A DNA stretch of 64,000 nucleotides from JADKFD01 sp050250665 (GTDB lineage: Bacteria; Pseudomonadota; Gammaproteobacteria; Xanthomonadales; SZUA-5): positions 1-64,000 of the forward strand of contig JBFWOF010000026.1 of the NCBI GenBank assembly GCA_050250665.1, given 5' to 3'. Below the pieces are notes generated by a model, which saw nothing but the letters and a program-made list of their open reading frames with translations, searched no databases and was not told where the DNA came from. The position numbers and the translations under genes were made by a program. Shown here piece by piece: positions 28,326 to 36,480 of the stretch. Each line of letters begins with the position of its first letter. The stretch's first letter is position 1.

Positions 28326-29438
28326 TCATCGAAGGGCGCCATCGAAAGCCAGTTCGACCTCCCGCGATCCCGGTTCGCCGTAGCGCTTCGCCAACGCGGT
28401 GGGCTGACACAGCGCCGGGTCGGCGAAGATTTCGACCAGCGCCTCGTGGATGGCGTCGACATCGTCGCCGTACATGAAGTAGCTCCAGCGGTTCTCCTGG
28501 CCGATGGTCGTGCCGCTGCGGACGAGTCCGGAGCCCTTCAGGCGGGAAATGACGCCGATCATGGTCGTGCGCACGGCGTCGGCATGTTCGTTGCTGATCG
28601 GGCACCCGGCGCCCAGATCGAAGACCAGGGTCAGCTGTTGCGGCCGATCCCGCAGCAGCGCGGCATGGCCACGCTGTTTCAATTCCTGCAGGACCATCTG
28701 TTCGTAGTGAAACAACGAGCCCTGAAACCAGGATGTGGCCATCGACCCCGGGTAGTAACTGCCATCCACGCGGCGCACAGCCTGATCTGATTGCGCCTCG
28801 ACCGACAGCAGCTTCAGGTACTCGGCCAGCCCGAAGGCGGCCACCTGCTCATCCACCCGTCGCGTCACATCCTGGAGGTGCGCCCACAGGGCCTCATCGG
28901 AATGCGTTCTCAGCTGCTGCCAGCCCAGCTCCCATTCGCAGCGCGGAAAGGCCTTCGGCGCCTGCGCCTCGCCGCGCTCGCGCAGCGCGCCCTGCTCTGC
29001 CCACGCTGGCGGATCTTCGCCACTGCACCATTGCTCGAATTCGGCATCGGGGCAGCGGAAATGCTCGCGATACTGGCGCATGAAGTCAGCAAAGGACTCG
29101 CGGTAGACGATTGCGCCACTGATCTGCGGATCCACAGCCTCGTAGCCTTCGCTGTGAAAGCGCTTCAGCAGACCGTGTATCGCCGAGTACACGGCGCGCA
29201 CTTCCGCCCCCATGGACATGGCCAGGCCGATGCGGTCAAAGCTGACGTGAACGTCGCCGAGTTCCGAGCTGAAAGCCGTGAACATGCCGTCGTCGTCGTC
29301 GAAACGGATGTCGGGCTCGAAAGCCAGCAGAATCTCCCGCGCCCGCTGCAGGCGCCGAAGCTGATCCGGATGCGGCTCGCCCTTGCGACCGCGTTTGCGC
29401 AAGGCCGCAGGAATGCGAAGCGAGAAGTCGTAGGACAT
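28326..29438 (-). CDS. Hypothetical protein, 370 residues
   Basis: Not recognised. A soluble protein without signal peptide or membrane segments. It begins MSYDFSLRIPAALRKRGRKG and has DIRFDDDDGMFTAFSSELGD near residues 44-63, aromatic-rich SWFQGSLFHYEQMV, and a conserved-looking segment GAGCPISNEHADAVRTT near 282-298. The MSYDFSLR start and DVHVSFDR pattern recall small immunity- or SMI1-like proteins that start MSYD, but I cannot establish a family. Codon use looks like its neighbours. It stands alone, with about 105 bp to rarD downstream. Confidence 0.6.
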   Translation of the reverse strand: MSYDFSLRIPAALRKRGRKGEPHPDQLRRLQRAREILLAFEPDIRFDDDDGMFTAFSSELGDVHVSFDRIGLAMSMGAEVRAVYSAIHGLLKRFHSEGYEAVDPQISGAIVYRESFADFMRQYREHFRCPDAEFEQWCSGEDPPAWAEQGALRERGEAQAPKAFPRCEWELGWQQLRTHSDEALWAHLQDVTRRVDEQVAAFGLAEYLKLLSVEAQSDQAVRRVDGSYYPGSMATSWFQGSLFHYEQMVLQELKQRGHAALLRDRPQQLTLVFDLGAGCPISNEHADAVRTTMIGVISRLKGSGLVRSGTTIGQENRWSYFMYGDDVDAIHEALVEIFADPALCQPTALAKRYGEPGSREVELAFDGALR

Positions 29439-29689
29439 GGGCGAATCCCGATTGATCCAGGTTGGGTCGGCTGTCGAACACCGGCATTTCCGGGCCAGCG
29501 ATCATGGCCTTGCCGGCAGGCGTGGCGGCGACGATATCAGCGAAGGCCCAGCCAGTTCAGTGCGAAGTGTCCTGAGAGTCTTGGTGTCACGGCGCACGGA
29601 CGTCGCGCACGCGCGGGACTAGTTTGCGATGACCGGACGCAGGCCAATCACCGGCAGCGCCGCGACCTTCGCAATCACTGGAGAACGCC

Positions 29690-29866
29690 ATGAACAAAGA
29701 TCAGTTGGACGGACGCGTCAAGGAAGTCAAAGGCAAGGTCAAGGAAGTCACCGGTCGGGTGATCGGCGACAAGACCATGGAGAACAAGGGCAAACTGCAA
29801 AACGCCGTCGGCAAGGCTCAAGCCGGCTACGGCGATGTCAAGGAAGACATCAAGGACGCGGTTTGA
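29690..29866 (+). CDS. CsbD family stress-response protein
   Basis: A 58-residue, highly charged helical protein. MNKDQLDGRVKEVKGKVKEV and TMENKGKLQNAVGKAQAGYG are the canonical CsbD repeats. Length and composition fit the family (55-70). Members are induced by general stress or osmotic shock in many bacteria, but their molecular role is unknown. GGAG lies 6 nt upstream of the ATG at 29690. The stop is TGA at 29864. Confidence 0.92.
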   Translation: MNKDQLDGRVKEVKGKVKEVTGRVIGDKTMENKGKLQNAVGKAQAGYGDVKEDIKDAV

Positions 29867-30001
29867 TCCTTTCGTGAACAATGCCTTCCGCGTCCGTGTG
29901 GCGCGGGAGGCGCGGTGCCGTCGCTCGGCGCAAGCAGCGACCGTCGTTTCACCGAGTTTCCCTATTGCCGCGGTGAAATCGCGGTGACAAAGCCCGGAAA
30001 C

Positions 30002-30026
30002 AACAAAGCCCCGCAGTGCGAGGCCT
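30002..30026 (-). terminator. Probable intrinsic terminator downstream of tRNA-Val
   Basis: On the minus strand GCCTCGC-ACT-GCGGGGC (one G-T pair) is followed by TTTGTTG. It lies about 30 nt past the tRNA 3' end. The T-tract is imperfect but placement is right. Confidence 0.65.
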
Positions 30027-30055
30027 TGAGAAGTGTTTTTTTTCAATCGCTTGCG

Positions 30056-30130
30056 TGGTGGGCGGTGCAGGGATCGAACCTGCGACCCTTGCCGTGTGAA
30101 GGCAATGCTCTACCGCTGAGCTAACCGCCC
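30056..30130 (-). tRNA. tRNA-Val (CAC anticodon)
   Basis: Read on the minus strand this is a full cloverleaf. It has acceptor GGGCGGT pairing with ACCGCCC, D arm GCTCAGCGGTAGAGC, anticodon arm TTGCC-TTCACAC-GGCAA with anticodon CAC, variable loop, and T arm GCAGG-TTCGATC-CCTGC. The genome-encoded 3' end is ACCA, that is, discriminator A plus CCA. It decodes GUG. It appears to stand alone, not in a cluster. Confidence 0.96.
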
Positions 30131-30307
30131 GATGCAAGCGAGCCGCGAAGCATAGGCGCTGGCGCGGCTGATCGTCAACTCGGCTTTGCGATTGACGCAA
30201 TCAAGAGCCTCCAGACCAGTCCGGACCTACATCAGCAGCCAGACCTTCTGCGGCGCTGCGGCTGCGTGTGAGCAGGATCATCCGCCGCTCACGCGGCGGA
30301 TGAGAGT

Positions 30308-30955
30308 TCAGCGCGTGTCGCGGCCGCGGCGGTTGTCGACGTGCTCGCGGGCGCGGTCGTAGGCGCTCTGGTTGCGATAGCCATAGTCAGACCGCTCGTA
30401 GCTGGCGCGACGATAGTCGTTGCGACCAGAGCCGTGCCGATCGCGGTCATAGCCGCGCGCGTATCCCCGGTTGTATCGGCTGTGGTCGCGGTAGCCGTAG
30501 TCACGATGGCCGTAGCTGCGATGACCATGGCTGCGATAGCCACGGTCGTAGTAGCGCGGGCCGCTGCTGTAGCGATAGCCGTAGCTGTAGCCACCGTAAT
30601 AGCGGGGTGCGTAATAGCTGCTGTAGTAGCGCGGGGCGTGGTAGCCGCCGTAATAACGCGAGCCACAGCCGTAATAGCAGTCGTCGTAATGGCGTGCGTA
30701 GTAACGCGGCGAGGAACGGTAACTGCTGAGGTACCAGGGATCGGCCCAGGGATCGCGGTAGCCGTAGCCACTGTAGCCCCAACTGGGTCCATAGCCGAAT
30801 GCGCTGAAGGAGCGATAGCCATGGTTGCCGATGGCGACGGAGTAGCCACCATGGCGGCCATAGTCGGTGTAGCCAATGGACCAGTTGCCGGCGCTGGCGG
30901 CGCCTGCATAGCTGAATCCGACGAAAGTGATCAACAATGCCAGCCAACGAATCAT
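30308..30955 (-). CDS. Secreted tyrosine/arginine/glycine-rich protein
   Basis: 215 residues with a clear signal peptide (MIRWLALLITFVGFSYAGAA, then SAG). The mature part is low-complexity, with about 42 Tyr in ~190 residues and many Arg, Gly, Ser, His and Asp. Recurrent units are YGYR, RYYGGY, APRYYSSY and GHRDYGYRD. There are two close Cys residues in DDCYYGCGSRYY. No family is assigned. A GGAGG lies 8 nt before the ATG at 30955, so it is translated efficiently. Tyr-rich exported proteins can be structural or cross-linkable matrix proteins (inference only). A second open frame on the same strand is a shadow. Confidence 0.75.
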   Translation of the reverse strand: MIRWLALLITFVGFSYAGAASAGNWSIGYTDYGRHGGYSVAIGNHGYRSFSAFGYGPSWGYSGYGYRDPWADPWYLSSYRSSPRYYARHYDDCYYGCGSRYYGGYHAPRYYSSYYAPRYYGGYSYGYRYSSGPRYYDRGYRSHGHRSYGHRDYGYRDHSRYNRGYARGYDRDRHGSGRNDYRRASYERSDYGYRNQSAYDRAREHVDNRRGRDTR

Positions 30956-31143
30956 GGTGATGTCCTCCGTTCCTTCGCCCCGGAAGGTCATTCCAAAGTA
31001 AAGGACGCGGCTGAATCGCGGATGAAGTTTGGGGGTTGTTCGGTGCCGCGTTCAGCTGACCGGCGATTCGGTCGTTCGCGCCGGCTCCTGTAGGTCCAGA
31101 CTTGTCTGGACGCTCTGGTCCCGCGGTGAAGAAGCTGTTTCGA

Positions 31144-31170
31144 CCCGACACTGCATACGGGCCATGAACC
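31144..31170 (+). repeat. 27-nt dispersed repeat, copy 4
   Basis: CCCGACACTGC followed by ATACGGGCCATGAACC, same orientation as the copies at 3918 and 23980. Confidence 0.7.
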
Positions 31171-31179
31171 ACAAGCTGG

Positions 31180-31259
31180 CCTGTAGGAGCGACCTCGCGT
31201 CGCGACCGGCCGACCGCACGTCCGCGGCATTGGTCGCGCCGCAAGGGCGCTCCTACAGG
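31180..31259. repeat. 80-bp inverted element with CCTGTAGGAGCG ends
   Basis: Perfect 12-bp terminal inverted repeats (31180-31191 and 31248-31259). Inside them, GACCTCGCGTCGCGACC and GGTCGCGCCGCAAGGGC form a further partial pairing. Confidence 0.8.
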
Positions 31260-31363
31260 TGAACGAAGCCGTCGCTGCGCTCCTCGCAATGACGCCGGCA
31301 CTGGTTGGTGCGGCCACTTCGGTCGTAGCCGCGGCCTGTCGAAGCCTATCAACCCACCCTGCC

Positions 31364-33508
31364 CTACGCCTCCGCCAGAGGCCGCAGCCAGAATGCCCGG
31401 TGGATGCGCTGGTCGCGCACGAAATCAGGCGGGATGCTGGCTTCCGTGACGTCGTCGACGCGGGCAATCGCGGACAGTTCCGGATCGATCTTGAAGCGTC
31501 GCAGGTTGCAGACGAACAGCACCCGGCCGCCCGGCGCCAGGCAGCGCAGGGCATCGCGCAACAGGGCGGCGTGATCGCGCTGCACGTCGAAGACCGTCGG
31601 CGTGCGCTTGGAGTTGGAGAAGGTCGGCGGGTCGACATAGATCAGATCGAACTGGCCGCGGCAGTTGCCCAGCCAGCGCACGGCATCATCGGCCACCAGG
31701 CGGTGACGACGGCTGTCAATCTGGTTCAGCCGGAAGTTGCGCTCGGCCCACTGGATGTAGGTGGGTGACAGATCAACGCTGGTGCTCTCGCTGGCACCGC
31801 CGAGTACTGCCGCCACCGTGGCCGAGGCGGTGTAGCAGAACAGGTTGAGAAAACGCAGTCCGCGCGAGCTGTCCTGGATCCAGGCACGCACCTGGCGGCC
31901 GTCAAGGAACAGGCCGGAATCCAGGTAATCCTGCAGATTCACTTCCAGCCGGGCGTCGGCCTCGCGCACGATGAAGTGATCGCCGCTGTGGTCCTGCCGC
32001 CGGTACTGACCTTCGGGGGTCTGACTGCGACGCTGCTTGAGGTAGATGCGCTCGGTGGGTATGTCGAAGGCGCGGCGCGCGGCGAACACCAGATCCTTGA
32101 AGCGTTCTTCGGTCTTGGCCTGCGGAATCTCGCTCGGCGCCTGATATTCCTGGATATGCAATCGATCGCCGTAGACATCGATGGCGGCCGCGTATTCGGG
32201 CAGATCGGCGTCGTAGACGCGATAGCACTCGATCTGCTCACGCTCCAGCCAGCGCTTCAGGCGCTTGCGATTCTTGTTGATGCGGTTGTAGACCATCTCG
32301 GCGCCGGGGCTGCGGAAGCGCACCGGCGCATCGGCGCGGTGCTCGGCCGCGGCAGTGATCGGACCGGTGATCAACAGGCATTCCAGACTGCCGTTGTAGA
32401 TCTTCTGGATCTTCTCGGCGCGCAGCTCGGTGGCCCGCGCCAGCGCGTCGCTGCCGGCGATCAGGGCAAAACGCCAGCCGACAAAACCCTGCTTCAGGCC
32501 GGCACCGAATTCGCGGTGCAGCGGCATCAGTTCGCGCTCCTGCCCGAGGCGCTGGCCATAAGGCAGATTGCCCACGACCAGACCGGCGGCGAAATTCGCG
32601 GGCGGCTTCAGGCGGGTCGCGTCCAGTGTGCCGAGCTGGCAGAAACCGGCCATGCGCGCGGTCTGCAGCTGGCCACGAGCGATGCGGATGGCCTGGGCAT
32701 CGCTGTCGCTGCCGAAGGCGCGGGCGCGCATCTGGCGCAGACCCTGCTGGGCGCGCTCATCGGCCGCGGCTCGCACCTCGTTCCACAGGCTCGCATCGTG
32801 CCCGCCCCAGCGTGACCAGGCAAAATCCTGACGCAGGTTCTGCGCCGGCACGCCAGCCGCCATCCACAGCGCTTCGATCAGCAAGGTGCCGCCGCCGCAG
32901 AAGGGATCGACGATCGCCACTTCCTGATCCGCCATTTCCGGCCAGCCGGCGCGTACCAGCACGCCGGCCGCCAGATTCTCCTTGATCGGCGCTTTGTGAC
33001 CGGGCCTCCGGTATCCGCGTTCGTGCAGGGCGCCGCCAACCATGTCCAGCGACACCGCCGCCCGCGAGCCCTTCAGGGCCACATTGACCGTGACATCGGG
33101 CGATTCGGCATCGACGAAGGGGCGTGCGCCGCCGTGTTCGCGGAAGGCGTCGGCGATGGCGTCCTTGACCCGCAGCATGGCGAAGCGGGTGTCGTTGAAG
33201 GCCGGTGACTTGCCCGCCACCTGCACCGCAAAGCGATGATCGGCGCTGAAATGTTCATGCCAGCGCACGGTGCGCGCGAGCGCATAGAGATCGTCCGGAT
33301 TGGCAATCTCGCCCGCTGCCAGACGCAGCAGCCAGCGACTCGGCAGACGCGCCTGATAGCCGATGGCATAGGCCGCAGCCAGCGTGGCCGAGCACTCGAC
33401 GCCGGCCACGGTTTCGCGGATGTCCTCGGCGCCGAGGGCGGCCAGTTCACGCGCCAGCAGGGTTTCCAGGCCGCGCGCGCAGGTGGCGAAAAAACTGAGT
33501 GTGCTCAT
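31364..33508 (-). CDS. rlmL: 23S rRNA methyltransferase RlmKL (m2G2445/m7G2069)
   Basis: 714 residues, the size of E. coli RlmKL. The N-terminal half has THUMP-like sequence and an m2G methyltransferase with VDPFCGGGTLLIEAL (~200-214) and the catalytic NLPYG motif in VVGNLPYGQRLGQ. The C-terminal half is the m7G methyltransferase with NLFCYTASATVAAVLGGA (SAM site) and VDPPTFSNSKRTPTVFDVQ. The two activities modify helix 74 region guanines of 23S rRNA. The start overlaps the hydrolase stop by 4 bp. The stop TAG lies in a GTAGGGCAGGGTGGG repeat-like context. Confidence 0.94.
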   Translation of the reverse strand: MSTLSFFATCARGLETLLARELAALGAEDIRETVAGVECSATLAAAYAIGYQARLPSRWLLRLAAGEIANPDDLYALARTVRWHEHFSADHRFAVQVAGKSPAFNDTRFAMLRVKDAIADAFREHGGARPFVDAESPDVTVNVALKGSRAAVSLDMVGGALHERGYRRPGHKAPIKENLAAGVLVRAGWPEMADQEVAIVDPFCGGGTLLIEALWMAAGVPAQNLRQDFAWSRWGGHDASLWNEVRAAADERAQQGLRQMRARAFGSDSDAQAIRIARGQLQTARMAGFCQLGTLDATRLKPPANFAAGLVVGNLPYGQRLGQERELMPLHREFGAGLKQGFVGWRFALIAGSDALARATELRAEKIQKIYNGSLECLLITGPITAAAEHRADAPVRFRSPGAEMVYNRINKNRKRLKRWLEREQIECYRVYDADLPEYAAAIDVYGDRLHIQEYQAPSEIPQAKTEERFKDLVFAARRAFDIPTERIYLKQRRSQTPEGQYRRQDHSGDHFIVREADARLEVNLQDYLDSGLFLDGRQVRAWIQDSSRGLRFLNLFCYTASATVAAVLGGASESTSVDLSPTYIQWAERNFRLNQIDSRRHRLVADDAVRWLGNCRGQFDLIYVDPPTFSNSKRTPTVFDVQRDHAALLRDALRCLAPGGRVLFVCNLRRFKIDPELSAIARVDDVTEASIPPDFVRDQRIHRAFWLRPLAEA

Positions 33509-34041
33509 GCCGCCACCGCCGCTGCGCGCGTCCGCCAGCGGCGCAGAAAGCGCTCGAAGTCGGCGTCGATGGCGTCGATGACGTCGGTCAGGCGATGGTC
33601 GGCATCGTACAGCTTGAATTCGGCCGCATTCGACTTGGCCAGCGCGTAGACCTCATCAGGCCCGATCAACTCGTCATGCCAGCCATGGACGATGGCGATA
33701 TGGGTGGCACGCAGACCGAGATCGGGCGCGATACCGGGCAGACGCACCGGCGGCGCCAGCAGGAACAGGCCGTCGATATCCCGCTGCAAGGAAGCCAGTC
33801 CGGAGACGTAGGCGCCCAGGCTGGACCCGACCAGGATCAGCGGGCGCGGCGCCGCGTCGATCTTCGGCAGCAAACGATCCAGCCGCTGCAGCGGATCGAC
33901 GATGCCCTGATCGTCGACCCGTTCGCTGCTGAATCCCAGCGCCTCGGCCACCTGGGCCAGGCGTGTGACCTTGGTGGCATTGGGACCGCTTTCCATGCCA
34001 TGCGACAGGATCACATGGCCAGTTGCTGCTGAAACAGACAT
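33505..34041 (-). CDS. Alpha/beta hydrolase, small
   Basis: 178 residues of the alpha/beta-hydrolase fold, minimal type. HVILSHGMESGPNATKVTRL gives the oxyanion strand. The nucleophile elbow is VGSSLGAYVSGL, and HGWHDELIGPDEV and YDADHRLTD supply the acidic and His parts of the triad. Similar small hydrolases (YqiA/UPF0227-like) occur near tRNA/rRNA-modification genes; the substrate is unknown. It overlaps rlmL by 4 bp, so translation is coupled. Confidence 0.82.
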   Translation of the reverse strand: MSVSAATGHVILSHGMESGPNATKVTRLAQVAEALGFSSERVDDQGIVDPLQRLDRLLPKIDAAPRPLILVGSSLGAYVSGLASLQRDIDGLFLLAPPVRLPGIAPDLGLRATHIAIVHGWHDELIGPDEVYALAKSNAAEFKLYDADHRLTDVIDAIDADFERFLRRWRTRAAAVAA

Positions 34042-34149
34042 CGATGACTCCAGAGATGGGCGACGCCGCTGCGGCAGCAGACTGCCGCGCGCCGCGCTGA
34101 CGATGCCCGTATCCTACCGAAGCTGCAGCCACTACCCGCGGACAGACCG

Positions 34150-34710
34150 ATGTTTATCGCGCAAGCTTTGCCCTATGCGGACAAACTCGACCGCCGCGAA
34201 GTCGATGAGATCCGCCTGCTGGTCATCCATTGCACCGAATTGCCGGATCTGGCGACGGCCCGCGAATACGGCGAACAGGTGGTTCATCCCAGCGGCACCG
34301 GCAACAGCGGGCACTACTACATCGATCGCGACGGCAGCTGCTTTGAATATGTGCCCATGGAGGCGATTGCCCATCACACCCGAGGCTGGAACCCACAATC
34401 GATCGGCATCGAACTGGTCAATACCGGGCGCTATCCGGACTGGCTGGATTCGCGCCGGCAGCAGATGAGTGAGCCCTATCCACCGGCGCAGATCGCTGCG
34501 CTGCTGGCCTTGATTGCCGATCTGCGCCAGCGCTGCCCGATGCTCACCGATATTGCCGGGCACGAAGACCTGGATCTCAACGAGGTGCCGGCCAGCGACG
34601 ACGCCGCGCTGAAGGTGCGACGCAAGCGCGATCCGGGCCCGATGTTTCCGTGGGCCGAGGTGGTGGCAGCCAGTGGCTTGCGCAGGCGCATGGCCGCGGA
34701 GATGCCATGA
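34150..34710 (+). CDS. AmpD-like N-acetylmuramyl-L-alanine amidase
   Basis: 186 residues, amidase_2 fold, no signal peptide, so cytoplasmic like AmpD. Expected zinc ligands are His27 (LLVIHCTE), His138 (IAGHEDL) and Asp161 (RKRDPGPMFPW). GHYYIDRDGS and AHHTRGWNPQSIGIELVN are family strands. In AmpD the second His and the Asp are about 10 residues apart. Here they are 23 apart because of an insert containing NEVPASDDAALKVRRK. It probably cleaves the peptide from (anhydro)MurNAc in wall recycling (inference from family). MurU at 59902 belongs to the same recycling theme. Confidence 0.82.
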   Translation: MFIAQALPYADKLDRREVDEIRLLVIHCTELPDLATAREYGEQVVHPSGTGNSGHYYIDRDGSCFEYVPMEAIAHHTRGWNPQSIGIELVNTGRYPDWLDSRRQQMSEPYPPAQIAALLALIADLRQRCPMLTDIAGHEDLDLNEVPASDDAALKVRRKRDPGPMFPWAEVVAASGLRRRMAAEMP

Positions 34711-35033
34711 GTGGCGGCCTGTGGGAGCGGCTTCAGCCGCGAATCGAGGCCGCCCGGAGCCGCACGCCTGTCGCGATTTGCTCCAGTGGCGGCTCAAGGC
34801 GCTGCCACAGACTGCATCCATGTGCCCGACATCACGTAGATCGCTGCGCGCTCAACGTGACCTACAACAGCCGCTCATTCTCCTGTCTCGCTGCGCGTGC
34901 AAGGTGACCTACAACAGCCGCTCCGCCACGCCCTTCATGACAACCACTCCATGACCTGTGACCTCCATACGCCGGCGTAGCGTAGATTGTTCAGGACTGT
35001 GGCCACCATAATGGCGGATCTTCTTCCGTCGAG
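34711..35033. other. Gene-free gap with REP and half-repeats
   Basis: 323 bp. A REP-like hairpin sits at 34720-34744, 10 bp after the amidase stop. Then comes a right half of the GTAGGTCAC family (34835-34863), followed by a direct repetition of GGTGACCTACAACAGCCGCTC-like sequence (around 34856 and 34901). No gene is seen. Confidence 0.65.
34720..34744. repeat. REP-like hairpin
   Basis: TGTGGGAGCGGCTTCAGCCG and following CGAA. It is placed directly downstream of the amidase gene. Confidence 0.85.
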
Positions 35034-36239
35034 ATGACCATGCCATCCGATCTTCTGAGCTTCTTCGCCAGTGGCCTCACCGGTTCGCCGTGGTGGTTGG
35101 TGCTGCTGTATTTCGTCTGCGTGACCCAGCTGACGATCTTTGCCGTCACCCTGTACCTGCATCGCAGTCAGGCCCATCGTGGGGTCGATTTCCATCCGGT
35201 CATCGCCCACATCTTCCGCTTCTGGGCCTGGCTGACCACGGCCATGGTCACCAAGGAATGGGTGGCAATCCATCGCAAGCACCACGCCAAGTGCGAGACC
35301 GAAGAGGATCCGCACAGCCCTCAGATCTACGGCATCAAGAAGGTGCTGTTCCACGGCGTGACCCTGTACCAACAGGCGCGCAAGGATCGGGCGATGGTGG
35401 AGCAATATGGCTCGAACACGCCGGACGACTGGCTGGAACGCCATCTCTACGCGCCGCTGCCGGCACTCGGGCCGACGCTGATGGCGCTGATCAACATCAG
35501 CCTGTTTGGCTCCATTGGCCTCGCCATCTGGGCCATCCAGATGCTGTGGATACCGGTGATGGCCGCAGGTGTGGTCAATGGCCTCGGTCACTGGTGGGGT
35601 TATCGCAATTTCGAGACCACCGACAGCTCGACCAATCTCACCCCCTGGGCTTTTTTCATCGGTGGCGAAGAGCTGCACAACAACCATCACGCCTATCCGA
35701 GCTCGTCCAAGTTCGCGCTGCGTCGCTACGAATTCGATATCGGCTGGGTGGTGATCCGAATGCTGTCGGCGCTGGGTCTGGCCAAGGTCACGCGCGTGGC
35801 GCCGAGTCTGGCGATACGTCCGAACGTCAACCTGCCGGACATGGACACGGTGCGGGCGCTGCTGACGCACCGCTTCGGCGTCATGCGCGAGTATTTCCGT
35901 GGCGTCATCGTGCCGGTGCTGCGCGAAGAAGCCGATCGCGCCGGCGACAAGATGTCGCAGCTGCGCGGTCGTTTGCGCCGGGCTCTGGCCAACAACGGTC
36001 GCTGGCTGGATGAGGAATCGCGTGAGCGCATGGGCGCCTGGGTGCGCGAGCGGCCGCTGATCAGCATGGTCATGGACTATCAGCGCCGCCTCGCCGAAAC
36101 CCTGGAGCGCTCTGGCCGCAACGGCGATGCCCTGATCGAAGCCCTGCGCGTGTGGTGCGAAGACGCCGAACGTTCAGGCGTTGCCGCACTGGAGCAGTTC
36201 GCCCGGCGCATCAAGGGCTATCAGCTGGTCGGGGCGTGA
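35034..36239 (+). CDS. Membrane fatty acyl desaturase (acyl-CoA/acyl-lipid delta-9 type)
   Basis: 401 residues, an integral-membrane di-iron desaturase. The three His boxes are complete: HRSQAH (43-48), HRKHH (80-84) and HNNHH (215-219), the last in GGEELHNNHHAYPSSSKF. Two pairs of membrane helices surround them. It inserts a double bond into fatty acyl chains of membrane lipids, helping fluidity control. The C-terminal ~120 residues (from about 285) are a helical, charged cytosolic extension beyond the usual catalytic core. Start 35034 or 35040 (tandem ATGs). Confidence 0.9.
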   Translation: MTMPSDLLSFFASGLTGSPWWLVLLYFVCVTQLTIFAVTLYLHRSQAHRGVDFHPVIAHIFRFWAWLTTAMVTKEWVAIHRKHHAKCETEEDPHSPQIYGIKKVLFHGVTLYQQARKDRAMVEQYGSNTPDDWLERHLYAPLPALGPTLMALINISLFGSIGLAIWAIQMLWIPVMAAGVVNGLGHWWGYRNFETTDSSTNLTPWAFFIGGEELHNNHHAYPSSSKFALRRYEFDIGWVVIRMLSALGLAKVTRVAPSLAIRPNVNLPDMDTVRALLTHRFGVMREYFRGVIVPVLREEADRAGDKMSQLRGRLRRALANNGRWLDEESRERMGAWVRERPLISMVMDYQRRLAETLERSGRNGDALIEALRVWCEDAERSGVAALEQFARRIKGYQLVGA

Positions 36240-36416
36240 TTGGGGAAGAGGATTCGAGCAGAGGTAGCGCCGCTCCGGCGCGCGCCATGTTGCGGCTGCG
36301 CGCTACGACCGGTCGCGGCACACCCTGCCGGGCGCCGCGCGCTGGCTGTGCAAAGGCCGGAATTGAATCTGCCCGCGCGCGGACCCGGCCTACGCTTTGC
36401 GAAGCGTCGGTCCCGA

Positions 36417-36441
36417 ATCGCGGGCTGAGCCCGCTCCCACA
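36417..36441. repeat. REP-like hairpin
   Basis: ATCGCGGGCTGAGCCCGCTC followed by CCACA. The stem uses GGGC/GCCC instead of GGC/GCC, a paired change relative to other copies. It lies in the 241-bp desaturase-exporter gap, which otherwise shows only GC-rich inverted segments. Confidence 0.8.
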
Positions 36442-36480
36442 AAGGCTCAATCGGCCCACGCAAGCCACGAGCGAACTCGC

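Larger units (their letters stand above)
30956..31363. other. Gene-free gap with five repeat elements
   Basis: 408 bp between the Tyr-rich protein promoter side and the rlmL stop. It holds a GTCCAGAC palindrome (31094-31111), a 27-nt repeat (31144-31170), a CCTGTAGGAGCG inverted element (31180-31259), a right end of the GCGTCATTGCGAG family (31265-31295), and a GTAGGGCAGGGTGGG tract at the rlmL stop. Confidence 0.65.

Noticed and set aside
30289..30909. Overlapping 206-codon Ala/Thr/Ile-rich frame on the minus strand
   Set aside because: A shadow of the Tyr-rich gene; it lacks the signal peptide and the GGAGG ribosome site belongs to the other frame.
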